64,000 nucleotides of DNA, from contig JAJEKB010020939.1 of NCBI GenBank assembly GCA_022393335.1, positions 783,152 through 847,151 on the forward strand, read 5' to 3'. Every line of letters begins with the position of its first letter. Position 1 is the stretch's first letter. The DNA comes from Macrotrachela quadricornifera. Its lineage: Eukaryota > Rotifera > Eurotatoria > Philodinida > Philodinidae. Below, one piece after another: positions 12,701 through 22,930 of the stretch. The notes under the pieces are model-generated. The model was given only the letters and a program-made list of their open reading frames with translations, was not told the origin of the DNA and made no database searches. The position numbers and the translations under genes were made by a program.

Positions 12701-13213
12701 GTAATAAGATATTTTTTCCCATAAACTAATTGTTAATGCCTTCCTAAATATTCTCTTCTATTTATAAGGATAATAAACAAAACAAAACGGCATTTACAAT
12801 GAAATCTCAAAAGCCTGCTATTGTTCTTCTAAATCGAGACAAAACTGGCAAATTATTAACAGATAAAGATAGTTGCGAGGCGAAGTTTTGGGAAGAGAGA
12901 GCGATCAAGTATGTTATGGGTAAGTATAGATCAGAAAAGCATTGGCAAAACTCTAAAATTCATTCATTTATGTATCATTCTTAGGACCACATGAATATTT
13001 TTATAAAAAAAACCTCGAGCTCCAATGACTGATGATCTATTACAAATGCCTGAACATGTTCAGAAGCAATTGGAATTTCGATGTCTGTGGCGTGAAAATA
13101 AACAACAAAAGTTAGAAAAATAACAAGAGGAAGAGGCAAATACCACACCGGTGGAAGAACAACAATTAAATAGAAAGCGAAGAGAAATCAAGAAACTACG
13201 TATATGCTGTTAA
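9799..13213 (+). pseudogene. Multi-exon gene with CRESS-virus Rep-like superfamily 3 helicase, apparently broken
   Basis: Plausible exons with GT-AG borders: 9799-9850, 9953-10096, 10191-10328, 11106-11167, 11398-11530, 11631-11749, 12447-~12702, 12769-12919 and 12985-13213; further exons may hide in 10329-11105. Exon 1-2-3 phases agree. The C-terminal half carries three superfamily 3 helicase landmarks in order: a GKT Walker A remnant (about 12520), Walker B LIFDDIPW (about 12615-12640) and a motif C-like KPAIVLLN (about 12812-12835). This trio and its context resemble the helicase of circular ssDNA virus Rep proteins. The first half of Walker A is missing and the frame changes there (near 12517-12519). 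A frame change at a poly-A run near 13005 and an in-frame TAA near 13120 suggest further decay. I found no clear HUH nuclease motifs in the N-terminal exons, which I do not recognise. It could be an ancient endogenised Rep or a Rep-like transposon gene. Confidence 0.55.
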
Positions 13214-13496
13214 TGATAATAATAAACTTTATGAACATTTACTCTTCTCATTAAATTTTCTTTTTCTTTTTTACTCATTTGTTGTTTTTTGTAACTTTTA
13301 TTATGACTTACTGTATACTGAATAAAGTATTTGACATAAAACAATCATTGATGATAATTATAATAAAATATACCTGATATGAACAACACTAACATTCACA
13401 AGATAACATGTGCATGGAAATACGTAAATATAGATGAGTGAATGAAAAATTTTTATTGGATTAAAAATTGTAAGAAAAGTGGCAGCTTGAGCATAA

Positions 13497-14640
13497 GAAA
13501 GATGAGCACGGAAACATAAGCGCAAGAAAGATATTTTTCATGTATAGACCAATTAGTTATCTTACAAGATGCTAAAGAATTTCTCGTCAATGGAACATTC
13601 AAAGTTGTACCTGAAATATTTTATCAATTGCAAATCAGTTATGTAATTCATCGTGATCACGTTATACCAATAATTTATGTCCTAATTCACCGAAACAATG
13701 CCGACACTTATCAACGATTAGTAGAAGAAATAATCAATGTTGCACCTAATTGGTCACTTCGCTTGATTATGATGGACTTCCAACAAGCATCAAATATCAC
13801 TTTTAAACAAAAATTCCAAATGTTAGTCTATCTGATTGATATTTCCATTTATATCAAATTATTTATCGAAAACTGGTAAGAATAAAAAAATATTATTGAA
13901 CTAATTAAAATACGCTTACATTTAAGGCACTTGGACACCAAAATATATATCAAAATGATTCAACATTTTTTCATAGCATACACGAAATTGTGGCATTAAA
14001 ATTTTTAGAATCCATTAATCCTATCAATGGCTTTGTAGTACTCTGCCAATATCTGGGAGAGTATTATAATAATATTTTGGATCATTCCGAAGAAAAAAAT
14101 ATAGATGAGCACTAATCTAATTATTAGAAAAAAAAGAATTAATGTTTTTAGGTAAATTAAGATCAAATCGAATTCGTCGTAAACCAATGTTCGAAATTAA
14201 CTTTTGGAACATGCACAGCCATACTACTCAATCGTCGATCCAGTCAAACAACATTGCAGAAGCATATCATTGAAGAATCAATTCAATATTTCATTGTGCT
14301 CATGGAACACTTTGGCTCTTCTTACAGAAACTAATCGACGAAGAAAATGCTGTCCATGTGAATATAATACAAATAAACGATTAGAGAAGTACCGTATTAA
14401 TCTCATCGTCAACAGTCATGATCAAGTTCTGATTCAACTTGATTTCATTGTGTATAATATTTTATTGTAGATTTTTTTACTCCTATTATCTAATAAATTC
14501 ATACAAATCTATAATTCAATTATGTTTTGACATGTTATGCTAATTGATAAATTTACTTAATTATCCTGTGGCTAAATAATCTATGGGCGAATTTTTCATG
14601 TTCTCACCATCCTGTGCTCAGCTTTCCATGCTCATCTTTC
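13497..14640 (+). mobile_element. Decayed MULE-type element with short terminal inverted repeats
   Basis: GAAAGATGAGCACGGAAA at 13497-13514 and TTTCCATGCTCATCTTTC at 14623-14640 are inverted copies matching at 17 of 18 positions. They flank the MULE transposase relic. No target duplication was identified with confidence, so the outer limits are provisional. Confidence 0.5.
13547..14470 (+). pseudogene. MULE (Mutator-like) transposase domain, decayed
   Basis: An open stretch from 13547 encodes NGTFKVVPEIFYQLQISYVI, then IPIIYVLIHRNNADTYQRLV and a catalytic-type LRLIMMDFQQAS. This is the characteristic MULE core: the first catalytic D region would lie around NGTFK, where the usual DGTFK has become NGTFK, and the second is MMDFQQA. 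After an intron-like gap the frame resumes near 13926 (ALGHQNIYQND), and from about 14156 it gives FEINFWNMHSHTTQSS and SNNIAEAYH, matching the WN...RTNNxxEgWH C-terminal signature. Stops (for example near 14115 and 14267) and the D-to-N change show it is inactive. The normal role is cut-and-paste transposition. Confidence 0.8.
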
Positions 14641-15115
14641 ATTGATCCAGGTTGTAAATGTGTTCTACTAATACTTTTTCGTCTCCATAACTGGTGTCGA
14701 ACAATTTCTTATATGTGACTAATCTTTGAATGACACATTACTGCGAAAAATATTTTCGTTTACTAGTACTTATAGTTACTGAATGATGGAGTCGTATATG
14801 TGAACAAAACAAAAACCCTTGATAATTTTGGATTTGGAATTTAAAACTAGTTGAACCATTTGACAAGACCCTCGAGAGCATGACGCCTGCGCTAGTTTCT
14901 ATTGTGGCCAAGATAGTTGATCTTATTGTTCTTTAATCTATTGAATTTGTATCAGTTTTCATCGTCATTCTTCTATAATCAGTTTTAGCTATGCCATTTG
15001 AAGAGTCTCACATGCTTAAATATTAACATTCTACATGAAATATGAAATATCTATCGCCACTCCACTCGCATCAATTGAAACCGATCGTGGTAACTTTTCT
15101 CACCCTCACCCTCAA
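14641..15115. other. Intergenic, nothing recognised
   Basis: No gene. A CTCACCCTCACCCTCA tract (TGAGGG hexamers on the minus strand) lies near 15101-15116, directly before the fold-back element. Confidence 0.45.
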
Positions 15116-15537
15116 GATGCAACGTGAAAAGAACTTCAATCTAGAAAAGACAGCTTGTTTCAAATTTGCACTTTTGGTTTTCAAAACGGACAAAATTCGA
15201 GGGCACTAGTTTTTAACTTTTCGGAAGAAAGAACTTCTTTAATGCTATTAGCCACATAGAATTTGTTGATTTTGAAAACGAAAATTGCAACTATGAAATA
15301 AGCTATTCGTTGTAAGTTGTAGAGGTTTTCACGCTGCATCTTGTAGTGTTTTTTGTTTCTTTAATAAAGCATTTCAGGTGATGAAACGATAAAAAAGAAT
15401 TGGCCAGATACCGAAAGCTTCTGTTTTTCGAAAAGTCAAACAATAATGCCTTCGAATTTTGTCCATTTTGAAAACCAAAAGAGCAACTTTAAAAACAGAC
15501 TGCCATTTGTAGATTGTAGTTCTTTTCACGCTGCACC
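15116..15537. repeat. Fold-back element, ~120-bp arms, plus a direct repeat
   Basis: The left arm (about 15116-15246) is the diverged reverse complement of the right arm (about 15418-15537). Both hold CGAATTTTGTCC[AG]TTTTGAAAACC and end at a TCTTTTCACG[CT]TGCA word in the outward orientation. The word TTTTCACGCTGCA[TC]CTTGT also occurs twice in the same direction, near 15328 and 15527, followed by related sequence, so the structure has been partly duplicated. A 130-residue open frame overlapping the right end (15526-15918, minus) has no recognisable feature and is not called. Confidence 0.7.
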
Positions 15538-15996
15538 TTGTGATATATATTGTTTTATTTTAATACAGTGTTTTATGTGGTGAAAAAATGAAATGCAAAA
15601 AGGTGGCCTTTTTTGCTCGAGGGAGAGTACAACAAAATGATTTGTCTGAAATGTTCTGTAGATGAATTCTGAAGTATTTAAATCTACAAATGTTTTCGTA
15701 TTCTCAGAAATCCCTGATAGTTCGAAAGTAAAAGTAGTAATTTTTAACAAACATAATATTTTCACTGCAGCTTCCAATAGCTCTTTTTTACACATTTCTA
15801 GTTGAGAAAGTAACTCTGTTTCATATTTATTGAACAAGAAAAAGTGCCTCCTATGATAAAAAACTAAAAAAAAAATTCTATTTTTTAATTGCGAATGAAA
15901 AATATGTAATGAATACAATACTATTTAGTAATATTCATGTTTAATAGATTTATGCTCTTAAAGTAATGGTATTATAATAGATTTTGTTCATTCGTT

Positions 15997-17751
15997 TTAT
16001 GGTATAATATCGTGAACTCTATAAGAATTTTCAGTTGCAGCTTTATTAGCAGCATGGATATTTTCCAAAGTTGCTATAAATGGTACAGGACCATCGTTTG
16101 CACAATCATTCATTTCCTTAATTAGTTCGCTCATGAAGTAATGAAGTGCTCTTGGTGTTGGAATTTGATTAATGATTTCAGCATTTCTAACATCAGTATA
16201 GTTTACAAGTGTTTTAAAATCCGTAAATGATTTACAACGAGATGATGATGTCTTTTCATTCATTTCTTGAAGAACATAATCAGCATAATTAATTAAGGAT
16301 TTTGTATTCCAATTTATTGCAAGTATCGGAAATTTATCCTTTCGAATAATAGTATCTGCCATGTTAATACCTTCTATTTTGGGATAAAATATTGATAAAT
16401 AAAAATTATGAGCCATAACCATGGAGATAATTTCTTGAGATAGTGAAGAACGGCAAAATAATTCTAATGCTTTTTTATGAATATTATTGTCTTTAAAGAA
16501 AAATCGATTTTCATCAATTCCATCAATAATAAATACTACAGTTTTTTTAATATGACTTTTCATAAACAATGCAAATTTTCGTAAATCATTAAATGTATTA
16601 TCAGACATAGTTGTTTGCATTGCTTTGTTTCCAAATTTTTCACCTTCAACAATTCCCAATAATAGTAGCAGTTTTTCATATTCACTATCTTGTCTAATAG
16701 CACTTAATTGCTTTAAATCAGTTTTGAAGTGCTTGAAAACAATTTTATCTGAGTAAATATTGAGCTCTTTAAATTGTCCTTCTGTTTTATTCACCAGGTA
16801 CATTGAATCGCCGGTTTTCATGAGGAAAAAATTAACAAATTTTTCTAACTTGTTCATACCTTGCTCATTATAATAATAACATATTATAGTTATTACTTCA
16901 ACTTTTTCGTCTAATGAAATATCTGGAAGACTAAATTGTTCTTTGTCAAATGTATCAATAAATTGTGTAACTAAAAGAGATAGAAGTAGTTGAGCGAATT
17001 CATTTTTTGACCATTTCATAATGCAATTGTCCTCTTCACAATCTGTTAGATTCATTGCTTTCTCTTTTACAAATCTTTCTAAATATTCAGTGATTTCTTT
17101 ATTTAATATTAATACTTTGAAATAAGTATCTGATCCTAATGATTTATAATATTCACATCTTAATAATGTTTTCCCCGTCCCATATGGTGCTAATGTTAAA
17201 AAAGAACTTGCTGAATGATCTGGTTTTAATATTGTTTGAGGTAATGCTGGTTTAAATATAATATATGACGCACATTTATCAGCACTTGTTGTTGTAAAAT
17301 AATTTGTTACATTATTAAAGCCATAGTATTTGTTAAAATCCCGATTTTTTGCTTTCGACATATCACACGCTTCAGGTGAAGAAAACTTATAGTTCAAAAT
17401 AAGAATTGAAATGATCAAAACGAAAATTGAAAGAGATATAAGCACTAATGTATTGAGCGACCGATTATTCACATGTTCTTCATTTGTCGCTGAACCACGG
17501 CTTGCAATAGGTGAAGTAGTCAGTACGGTTTGTGAAGAACTAGGCTTTAATTCGGGATTGTCACCCATACTATGATTAGTTTTTGTACCTGTATTATCAT
17601 CGATACATGTTGTGTTACCGATTTGAACTTGTTGACTTGGCGGACGGATGCTTTTGTTATCGTCTGATTTAACGGTATTGTTTTCACTGTATGAAATGTT
17701 CTTGTCGTCTTTAGTATTGTTCTCTCGATGACTCACTTGTGGACCAATCAT
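15997..17751 (-). CDS. Membrane-anchored P-loop NTPase, Ser/Asn/Thr-rich tail
   Basis: Single uninterrupted frame of 584 codons; ATG at 17751-17749. Residues 1-98 are polar and low-complexity (Ser, Asn, Thr, Asp). Residues 99-122 form one hydrophobic helix (LNTLVLISLSIFVLIISILI...). The family motif CDMSKAKNRDFNKYYG is at 129-144, Walker A-like APYGTGKTLLR at 188-198, and Walker B-like VVFIIDGIDEN at 405-415. The C-terminal ~180 residues contain the conserved LINYADYVLQEMN and TPRALHYFM segments shared by all three paralogues. There is no cleavable signal peptide; a signal-anchor topology is likely. The nearest paralogue is 3.1 kb away on the same strand. Function unknown. The intact Walker motifs argue for an active nucleotide-binding protein. 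Confidence 0.9.
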   Translation of the reverse strand: MIGPQVSHRENNTKDDKNISYSENNTVKSDDNKSIRPPSQQVQIGNTTCIDDNTGTKTNHSMGDNPELKPSSSQTVLTTSPIASRGSATNEEHVNNRSLNTLVLISLSIFVLIISILILNYKFSSPEACDMSKAKNRDFNKYYGFNNVTNYFTTTSADKCASYIIFKPALPQTILKPDHSASSFLTLAPYGTGKTLLRCEYYKSLGSDTYFKVLILNKEITEYLERFVKEKAMNLTDCEEDNCIMKWSKNEFAQLLLSLLVTQFIDTFDKEQFSLPDISLDEKVEVITIICYYYNEQGMNKLEKFVNFFLMKTGDSMYLVNKTEGQFKELNIYSDKIVFKHFKTDLKQLSAIRQDSEYEKLLLLLGIVEGEKFGNKAMQTTMSDNTFNDLRKFALFMKSHIKKTVVFIIDGIDENRFFFKDNNIHKKALELFCRSSLSQEIISMVMAHNFYLSIFYPKIEGINMADTIIRKDKFPILAINWNTKSLINYADYVLQEMNEKTSSSRCKSFTDFKTLVNYTDVRNAEIINQIPTPRALHYFMSELIKEMNDCANDGPVPFIATLENIHAANKAATENSYRVHDIIP

Positions 17752-17894
17752 GTTTCTATACGTTTTGCTTATGTAAATTTTGATCTTACTACTAGATATT
17801 ATTTTGACGACTTTGATATGAATTCAAATGTTGTTTTTGGCTCTTTTTCGTATAATAACACACACAATACCGTGTTTTTTGAAACGAACATTCG

Positions 17895-17951
17895 TGTCTA
17901 CCCTTTTTATTTGATTATACAAGGTAAAAAGAAAGTCAATACTGTTATCAC
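17895..17951 (-). promoter_or_regulatory. Upstream block conserved between two NTPase paralogues
   Basis: This block lies about 145 bp upstream of the minus-strand start at 17751. It shares words such as TTATACAA...GTCAATACT.TTATCA (plus-strand reading) with the block at 22870-22930, which sits about 150 bp upstream of the paralogue at 20816-22720. The protein tails next to the starts are unrelated, so conservation at a fixed distance suggests a promoter or 5' leader. The exact element is not identified. Confidence 0.5.
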
Positions 17952-18136
17952 CGTTTTTCTACAAGCAACAATCTACTTGCTACCTTGCCACCATGTCTCA
18001 GTTTGCATTTTCCTTCCTCGACACAGTTATCAATCTTACACTTTTTTTCTTTTCTTTTCTTTTTTCATCTTTCTATTGTATCATTTAAATAGCTCCTCCT
18101 CCTCCACCAATGATAGAAACCTCTATCATTTTTAAA

Positions 18137-20815
18137 AAAATTTGAGTTTCACAGCAAACCTTAAAAAATTGCAAAGTTTTAAGATAAAAATGCGCTTTGG
18201 GTGAGGGTGAGGGTGTACCAAAAATTTAGAGTAGTTGCTTATCCTTTCACTCTAAGAAATAGTTCACGAAAGCACCTACCTTAATAAACTTAGAGCTCCT
18301 CTCAAAAATTGAAGTTTTCGAATTTTTTTCGCTTATTTCATTAATCATAATCTGAAGCTATCATAGCAGGGACGTATCGAACGGGGGTGAGTCCATGGCG
18401 TCCGACCCCCTCACCCTCGAAAACGCCTGTAGGGAGTGTGGGAAGATATTTTTACCGCATGAGATTTTTTATTTTCCCATAGGAGGGTCCCACCCTCACC
18501 CGAATATCTCTTGTGCCTCGTTGACTTCCATGTTTGTCGAAGATTTGTTTTATTACGCGTAGATGAAAATCAGTCAATACGATGTTCACTATCAAAACCA
18601 TTGTCAGAATTTTTGTCACTTTCGACATCCAGATTGTGGAAAATTTCATCAACTTTCATGCTTTCGTTAACTCTGGTGAAAACCATAATTTCTGGGACGA
18701 AACGGATGTAATTTAAAAGTATGTATAGGTGATACTACACGAGCATTGATATCAGCTATGCATGCTACGAATGTCTTTTTTTATCAACTGGCTTAAATAA
18801 GCATGTATCAACAAAACATCATAGACATGTGACAGTAAAAGAGAAAATATCAGTATGGTGTATTGCCTTTGATTGTCGTGTGAAGTGTAAAGAACAAAAT
18901 AGTGAATCACACTCTAACTACACGCAGTTATGTTTACTCTTCAATGCATACTATGCATACGTATTTCAAGAAAATGTCCATGACGCATATATGCGTCTCC
19001 CGTCTCGAAAGGGTTAAGTCAGTATCTAGTCAGGACTGAATACCCAGTTAACTGGATTGGTGAATGTTTAAGACAATCCTCAGGAAACCGATTTCCCAAA
19101 ACTCGATCTGAATTTAACATGGGTCATCCAATAGGATCACAGGCGACTCAGTAAGATTTCGAGGCGAATGGATCCCAGATTCGAAGAACCTGGCACCCAT
19201 GAGAAGCTCTGATGAGATGTTTTTTGTGTGACCACGGAGTGCTGTTAAATCAGCCTCTCATACTACTGAATGCTGCAATCTGATTGGTTGGGTACACAGA
19301 CGCATCCTCTTCTGGAAGAAAGAAGAAGCCATGCAAAATTTTGGTTGCATTAGCTGCGACATCGCCCACACGCATTAAGAACAAACAAATAATCAAACAA
19401 CCTTTCTACTCTATATATTAAATTTATTTTGATACAGCTCTACGGGTTTCTTTATTTATTTCAAGTAATAAATAGTTAATAGAATAGATGTTCAAGAAGA
19501 ATTGTAGTCTTAATCGTTTGATTTTGCCTTCTTTCTGTTAATTGATAGAATTCATTTGTCTTTCAAAAGAATCCTGTTTCAATGTTCTATGAGACAACTC
19601 CTTTTATATGACACATAACTAATAAATTGTTTTTAATTTCACATGTATAAAAACGACATAGAGCAGTCAAGAATCTTTTTTCATTCGTGTCATGTTTAGT
19701 ATGCACTTCTCAGATCACTTGCAAAAATAGTATAGAATTTAAAGTAAGAAAAACTTACATTTTTTACCAATGCTCGGGTGATCAGTTCACTGAGTTGTTC
19801 CCAGAAATTGTGTGTAAAAAAAGATGCGATAAAAGGCGGCAAGAATTTAAATTAAAGAAATCAGTATTTCTTTAGCATATAATAGTTGTTAAAAACGTGA
19901 AGCCCCATCAGATTTCTACAATTAGCAAGAAGAATAAGTAAAACAATTAATCATAATAGCATCTTCATTTTGATACGTCCTTTTGTTATCCCGATACTAT
20001 TGATAAGTTCTTTCAATTAATCGAAAATAGAACTTGTGACAATAATAAAGTTAATATGAAGTACTGTGGAATAAATGAGACATAGACACATCAGATATGA
20101 TCGTGTCTTCATACCATCTAGCTATCATTTATAAGTTATGCGACAAAGACTTGCTCTTGCCTCTGAGTTGTAGAAAAATAGAGAATATAGCTCATTCGCT
20201 CTTCATTTCTTCGTCTATCCGGTTTCATTTGATTCTCTCCATGTTGTGATATACACAGAACCACACGATATAATGTAATATCGACATTTATGCTGAGAAC
20301 GAAGGTAACTCTACTTTTTCAGTTTCTCATTATCTTATTAAAATAAAGCAGATATCGCTCCAGTAATGAGCAGTCCATTCTCAGTTTTCGTTATAAAGAG
20401 TAGCAAGACATCATTTGGTCAAATATAAAAATCAACTGAAGTATAATAAATGTAATCCGATATGCATTAAATACGTAGAATGACTTTTAGCCGTTATATT
20501 TTAGTTCCAGGTCAAATATACTGAAAAGATAGATAAAGTGAGTCCTAGCAATAAAAATAAAATCGATTTGAGAAAAGAATTATACCATTAATAAACTCTC
20601 ATTTAAGACACTTCATAATCTTGTAGTGTAACTATTTTTACAGAGTAGAAAATTTCGAAATCTACTTGTTAAAATACGTTTTATTATAAATGTATGGTAT
20701 CACAATGTTCAAAAAAGCAAATCTTTAATCATAAACATCATCACGTAAAAAATCCATTATCAGTATAGTAATATTCTAGCCTAATACTATGAAAATATTT
20801 TTTATTCATTCATTT
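18137..20815. other. Intergenic with TGAGGG-type tracts, no gene
   Basis: Hexamer-like GGGTGAGGGTGAGGGTG occurs near 18196-18212. Inverted CCCTCACCCTC words occur near 18406-18418 and 18490-18500. Small open frames here (for example 18829-19017 and 19687-19875) lack motifs and are not called. A TGATGA...CTGA spacing near 19210-19265 recalls a C/D snoRNA but lacks a terminal stem. Confidence 0.45.
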
Positions 20816-22720
20816 TTATTCTTCGATAGCATGCATACTATGATGCTCATGAGAATAATTAATTGATTTCTTTAAAGCGTTATCAACGTTGTTGAAAGTT
20901 GCGATAAATGGTTTCTGAACATCATTTGTACAATTATTCATTTCTAATATCAAGTTTTGCATAAAGTAACGAAATTCTCTTGGTGTTGAAATTTGATTAA
21001 TAATTTCAGCATTTTTCTTATCAGTATAGTTTACAAGTGTTTTGAAATCTTTTAATGATTTACAACGACTTCCTGATGTATTTTTGTTCATTTCCTGAAG
21101 GATATAATCAGCATAATTAATTAATGATTTTATATTCCAATCTATCGAATATATTGGAAACTTATCCTTTCGAATAATAGCCTCTTGTATGTCAACACCA
21201 TCTATTTTGGGATAAAACAATGATAAATAAAAGTTCTCAGCCATAGATGCTGACAGAATCTCTTCGGAGATCGAAGAACGATAAAATAATTCCAATGATT
21301 TCTTATTAACTGCGTTTTGTTGAAAGAAATATTGATTTTCATCAATTTCATCAATAATGAATACTACAGCTTTTTTAATGTGCTTCTTTATAAACACTGT
21401 AAAATGTATTAAATCATTAAATATATTATCAGACATAGTTGTTTGCATTGTTTTGCCTTGAAAACCTTCGCCTTCAGCAATTGCTAATAATAAATGAAGT
21501 TTTTTTTCATCTTGTCTAGTAGCACTTAATTTTTTGAAATCATTGTTTAAATATGTAAGAAGTGGTTTATCTCGAAAAAAATGTCGTTCTTTAACTTGTA
21601 TTTCTGCTTTACTTGCACTGTACATTGAATTATCAGTCTTGTTCAAAAAAGAATTAACAAATTTTTCTAATCTGTTTATATCTTCTCCATTATAATAATA
21701 ACATATTATGGTTATTAGTTCAAATTTTTCAGCTAATGAAATATCAGGAAGATTAAATTGTTCCTTGTCAAATGTGTCAACAAACTGCGTAACTAACAGA
21801 GATAGAAGTACTTGACCAAATTCATTTTTAGACCATCCTTGTAGACAATTTTCTTTATCATAATTTTTCCCATTTTTTTCTTTTTCATTCACAAATCTTT
21901 CTAAATATTCAGTGATTTCTTTATTTAATATTAATACTTTGAAATAAGTATCTGATCTTAATGATTTAAAATATTCACATCTTAATACTGTTTTACCAGT
22001 CCCATATTTGGATAAAATCATAAATGAACTTGCTGTATGATCTGATTTTAAAACCGACTGCGGGAATATCGATTGAAATATATAATTATAGTCACATTGA
22101 ATAGCTGTATGTTTGATGAAATGATTATTTAAATTATCAATACCATAATAACTGTTGAAGTCTCTATTTTCAGCTCTGTTCATATCGCATGTGTTAGAAT
22201 AAAAAGTATTTATAGAATTATAAATCAAGTATATCACCAAAAACCAAATTAAAAGATTTATAAATAGTTTCAAAATTGATGAAAAGTTGTTTGTACTTTT
22301 CTTATTCGTTGTTAAAGCAAGGTCTGTACTTTGTGGACGGAAATAGTTGGATTGTAAGCAGTCGCGGGTGTATTTTGAGTGGTTAAGAATGTTTATTGAA
22401 CGACGAAGAGCGGATTTTGAGCGATTACGGATGTATGGTGAACGACCACGAATGGATTTTGAGCGTTTACGGGCGAATTGTAAACGATTATGCGGTAATG
22501 GTGAGCGGCATCTTACGGGTCGAGAATGATTAGGCAAGAGACGTGGCCGTAAGATAATGATAACTGTGGAACCAGTTAGTGGAATGTTTGATTTAAAAAT
22601 TATCCTATCAGCATCAATATGTTGACAACGTGGACAGATGCTTTTATTTTGTCGACTGAGTATGTCAGCTTTATATGGGGTTTGATTGTTGTTTTCATTT
22701 TCCATCTGCCGCCTGTTCAT
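20816..22720 (-). CDS. Membrane-anchored P-loop NTPase with 7-residue Arg/Ser repeats
   Basis: Single frame of 634 codons; ATG at 22720-22718. The N-terminus has a Cys pair (ICPRCQH, 28-34), then eight 7-residue repeats at 65-120 with forms like RSKSIRG, RSPYIRN and RSKSALR. A membrane helix lies at about 149-170 (ILKLFINLLIWFLVIYLIYN). The family motif CDMNRAENRDFNSYYG is at 178-193, Walker A-like KYGTGKTVLR at 238-247, and Walker B reads VVFIIDEIDEN (Glu where the other two have Gly). The C-terminal segments match the other two paralogues closely. An AATAAA overlaps the stop codon. The Arg/Ser tail recalls RS-type phosphorylatable or nucleic-acid-binding tails, but that is only compositional. 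Function unknown. Confidence 0.9.
   Translation of the reverse strand: MNRRQMENENNNQTPYKADILSRQNKSICPRCQHIDADRIIFKSNIPLTGSTVIIILRPRLLPNHSRPVRCRSPLPHNRLQFARKRSKSIRGRSPYIRNRSKSALRRSINILNHSKYTRDCLQSNYFRPQSTDLALTTNKKSTNNFSSILKLFINLLIWFLVIYLIYNSINTFYSNTCDMNRAENRDFNSYYGIDNLNNHFIKHTAIQCDYNYIFQSIFPQSVLKSDHTASSFMILSKYGTGKTVLRCEYFKSLRSDTYFKVLILNKEITEYLERFVNEKEKNGKNYDKENCLQGWSKNEFGQVLLSLLVTQFVDTFDKEQFNLPDISLAEKFELITIICYYYNGEDINRLEKFVNSFLNKTDNSMYSASKAEIQVKERHFFRDKPLLTYLNNDFKKLSATRQDEKKLHLLLAIAEGEGFQGKTMQTTMSDNIFNDLIHFTVFIKKHIKKAVVFIIDEIDENQYFFQQNAVNKKSLELFYRSSISEEILSASMAENFYLSLFYPKIDGVDIQEAIIRKDKFPIYSIDWNIKSLINYADYILQEMNKNTSGSRCKSLKDFKTLVNYTDKKNAEIINQISTPREFRYFMQNLILEMNNCTNDVQKPFIATFNNVDNALKKSINYSHEHHSMHAIEE
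22361..22528 (-). repeat. 21-bp coding tandem repeat (7 aa), eight copies
   Basis: On the plus strand, units such as GAGCGATTACGGATGTATGGT and GAACGACCACGAATGGATTTT follow one another at exactly 21 bp with no indels. They encode the HSRPVRC/RSPLPHN/RSKSIRG/RSPYIRN-type repeats of the NTPase tail. The unit differs in length and composition from the 117-bp repeat of the paralogue at 1-2727. Confidence 0.85.
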
Positions 22721-22869
22721 GTTTTTTATCTATGTGTTTGATCTATGTTGATTTATTTTGCCTTCGAAATACTATTAATATTACGATTAATTTAAAATGG
22801 ATGAAACGTTGAAATTTCACGTTGTTTCCTCTGATAAAACAAATGATGAAGGTTTTTTTACCTACATTG

Positions 22870-22930
22870 ATGTCTACAAGATTTATTTTATTATACAAAG
22901 ATAAAAATAGAGTCAATACTCTTATCAATA
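22870..22930 (-). promoter_or_regulatory. Upstream block conserved between two NTPase paralogues
   Basis: Partner of the block at 17895-17951. It lies about 150 bp before the start at 22720 and shares TTATACAAAG, AGTCAATACT and TTATCA in the same order. A further shared TTGCCAC word follows at about 22967 (17986 in the other copy). Confidence 0.5.

Noticed and set aside
15526..15918. 130-codon minus-strand frame
   Set aside because: It overlaps the end of a fold-back repeat, has no motif, and its start depends on repeat sequence.
19205..19270. Possible C/D box snoRNA (TGATGA ... CTGA)
   Set aside because: The C box is imperfect, there is no terminal stem and no clear guide; such spacing occurs by chance.
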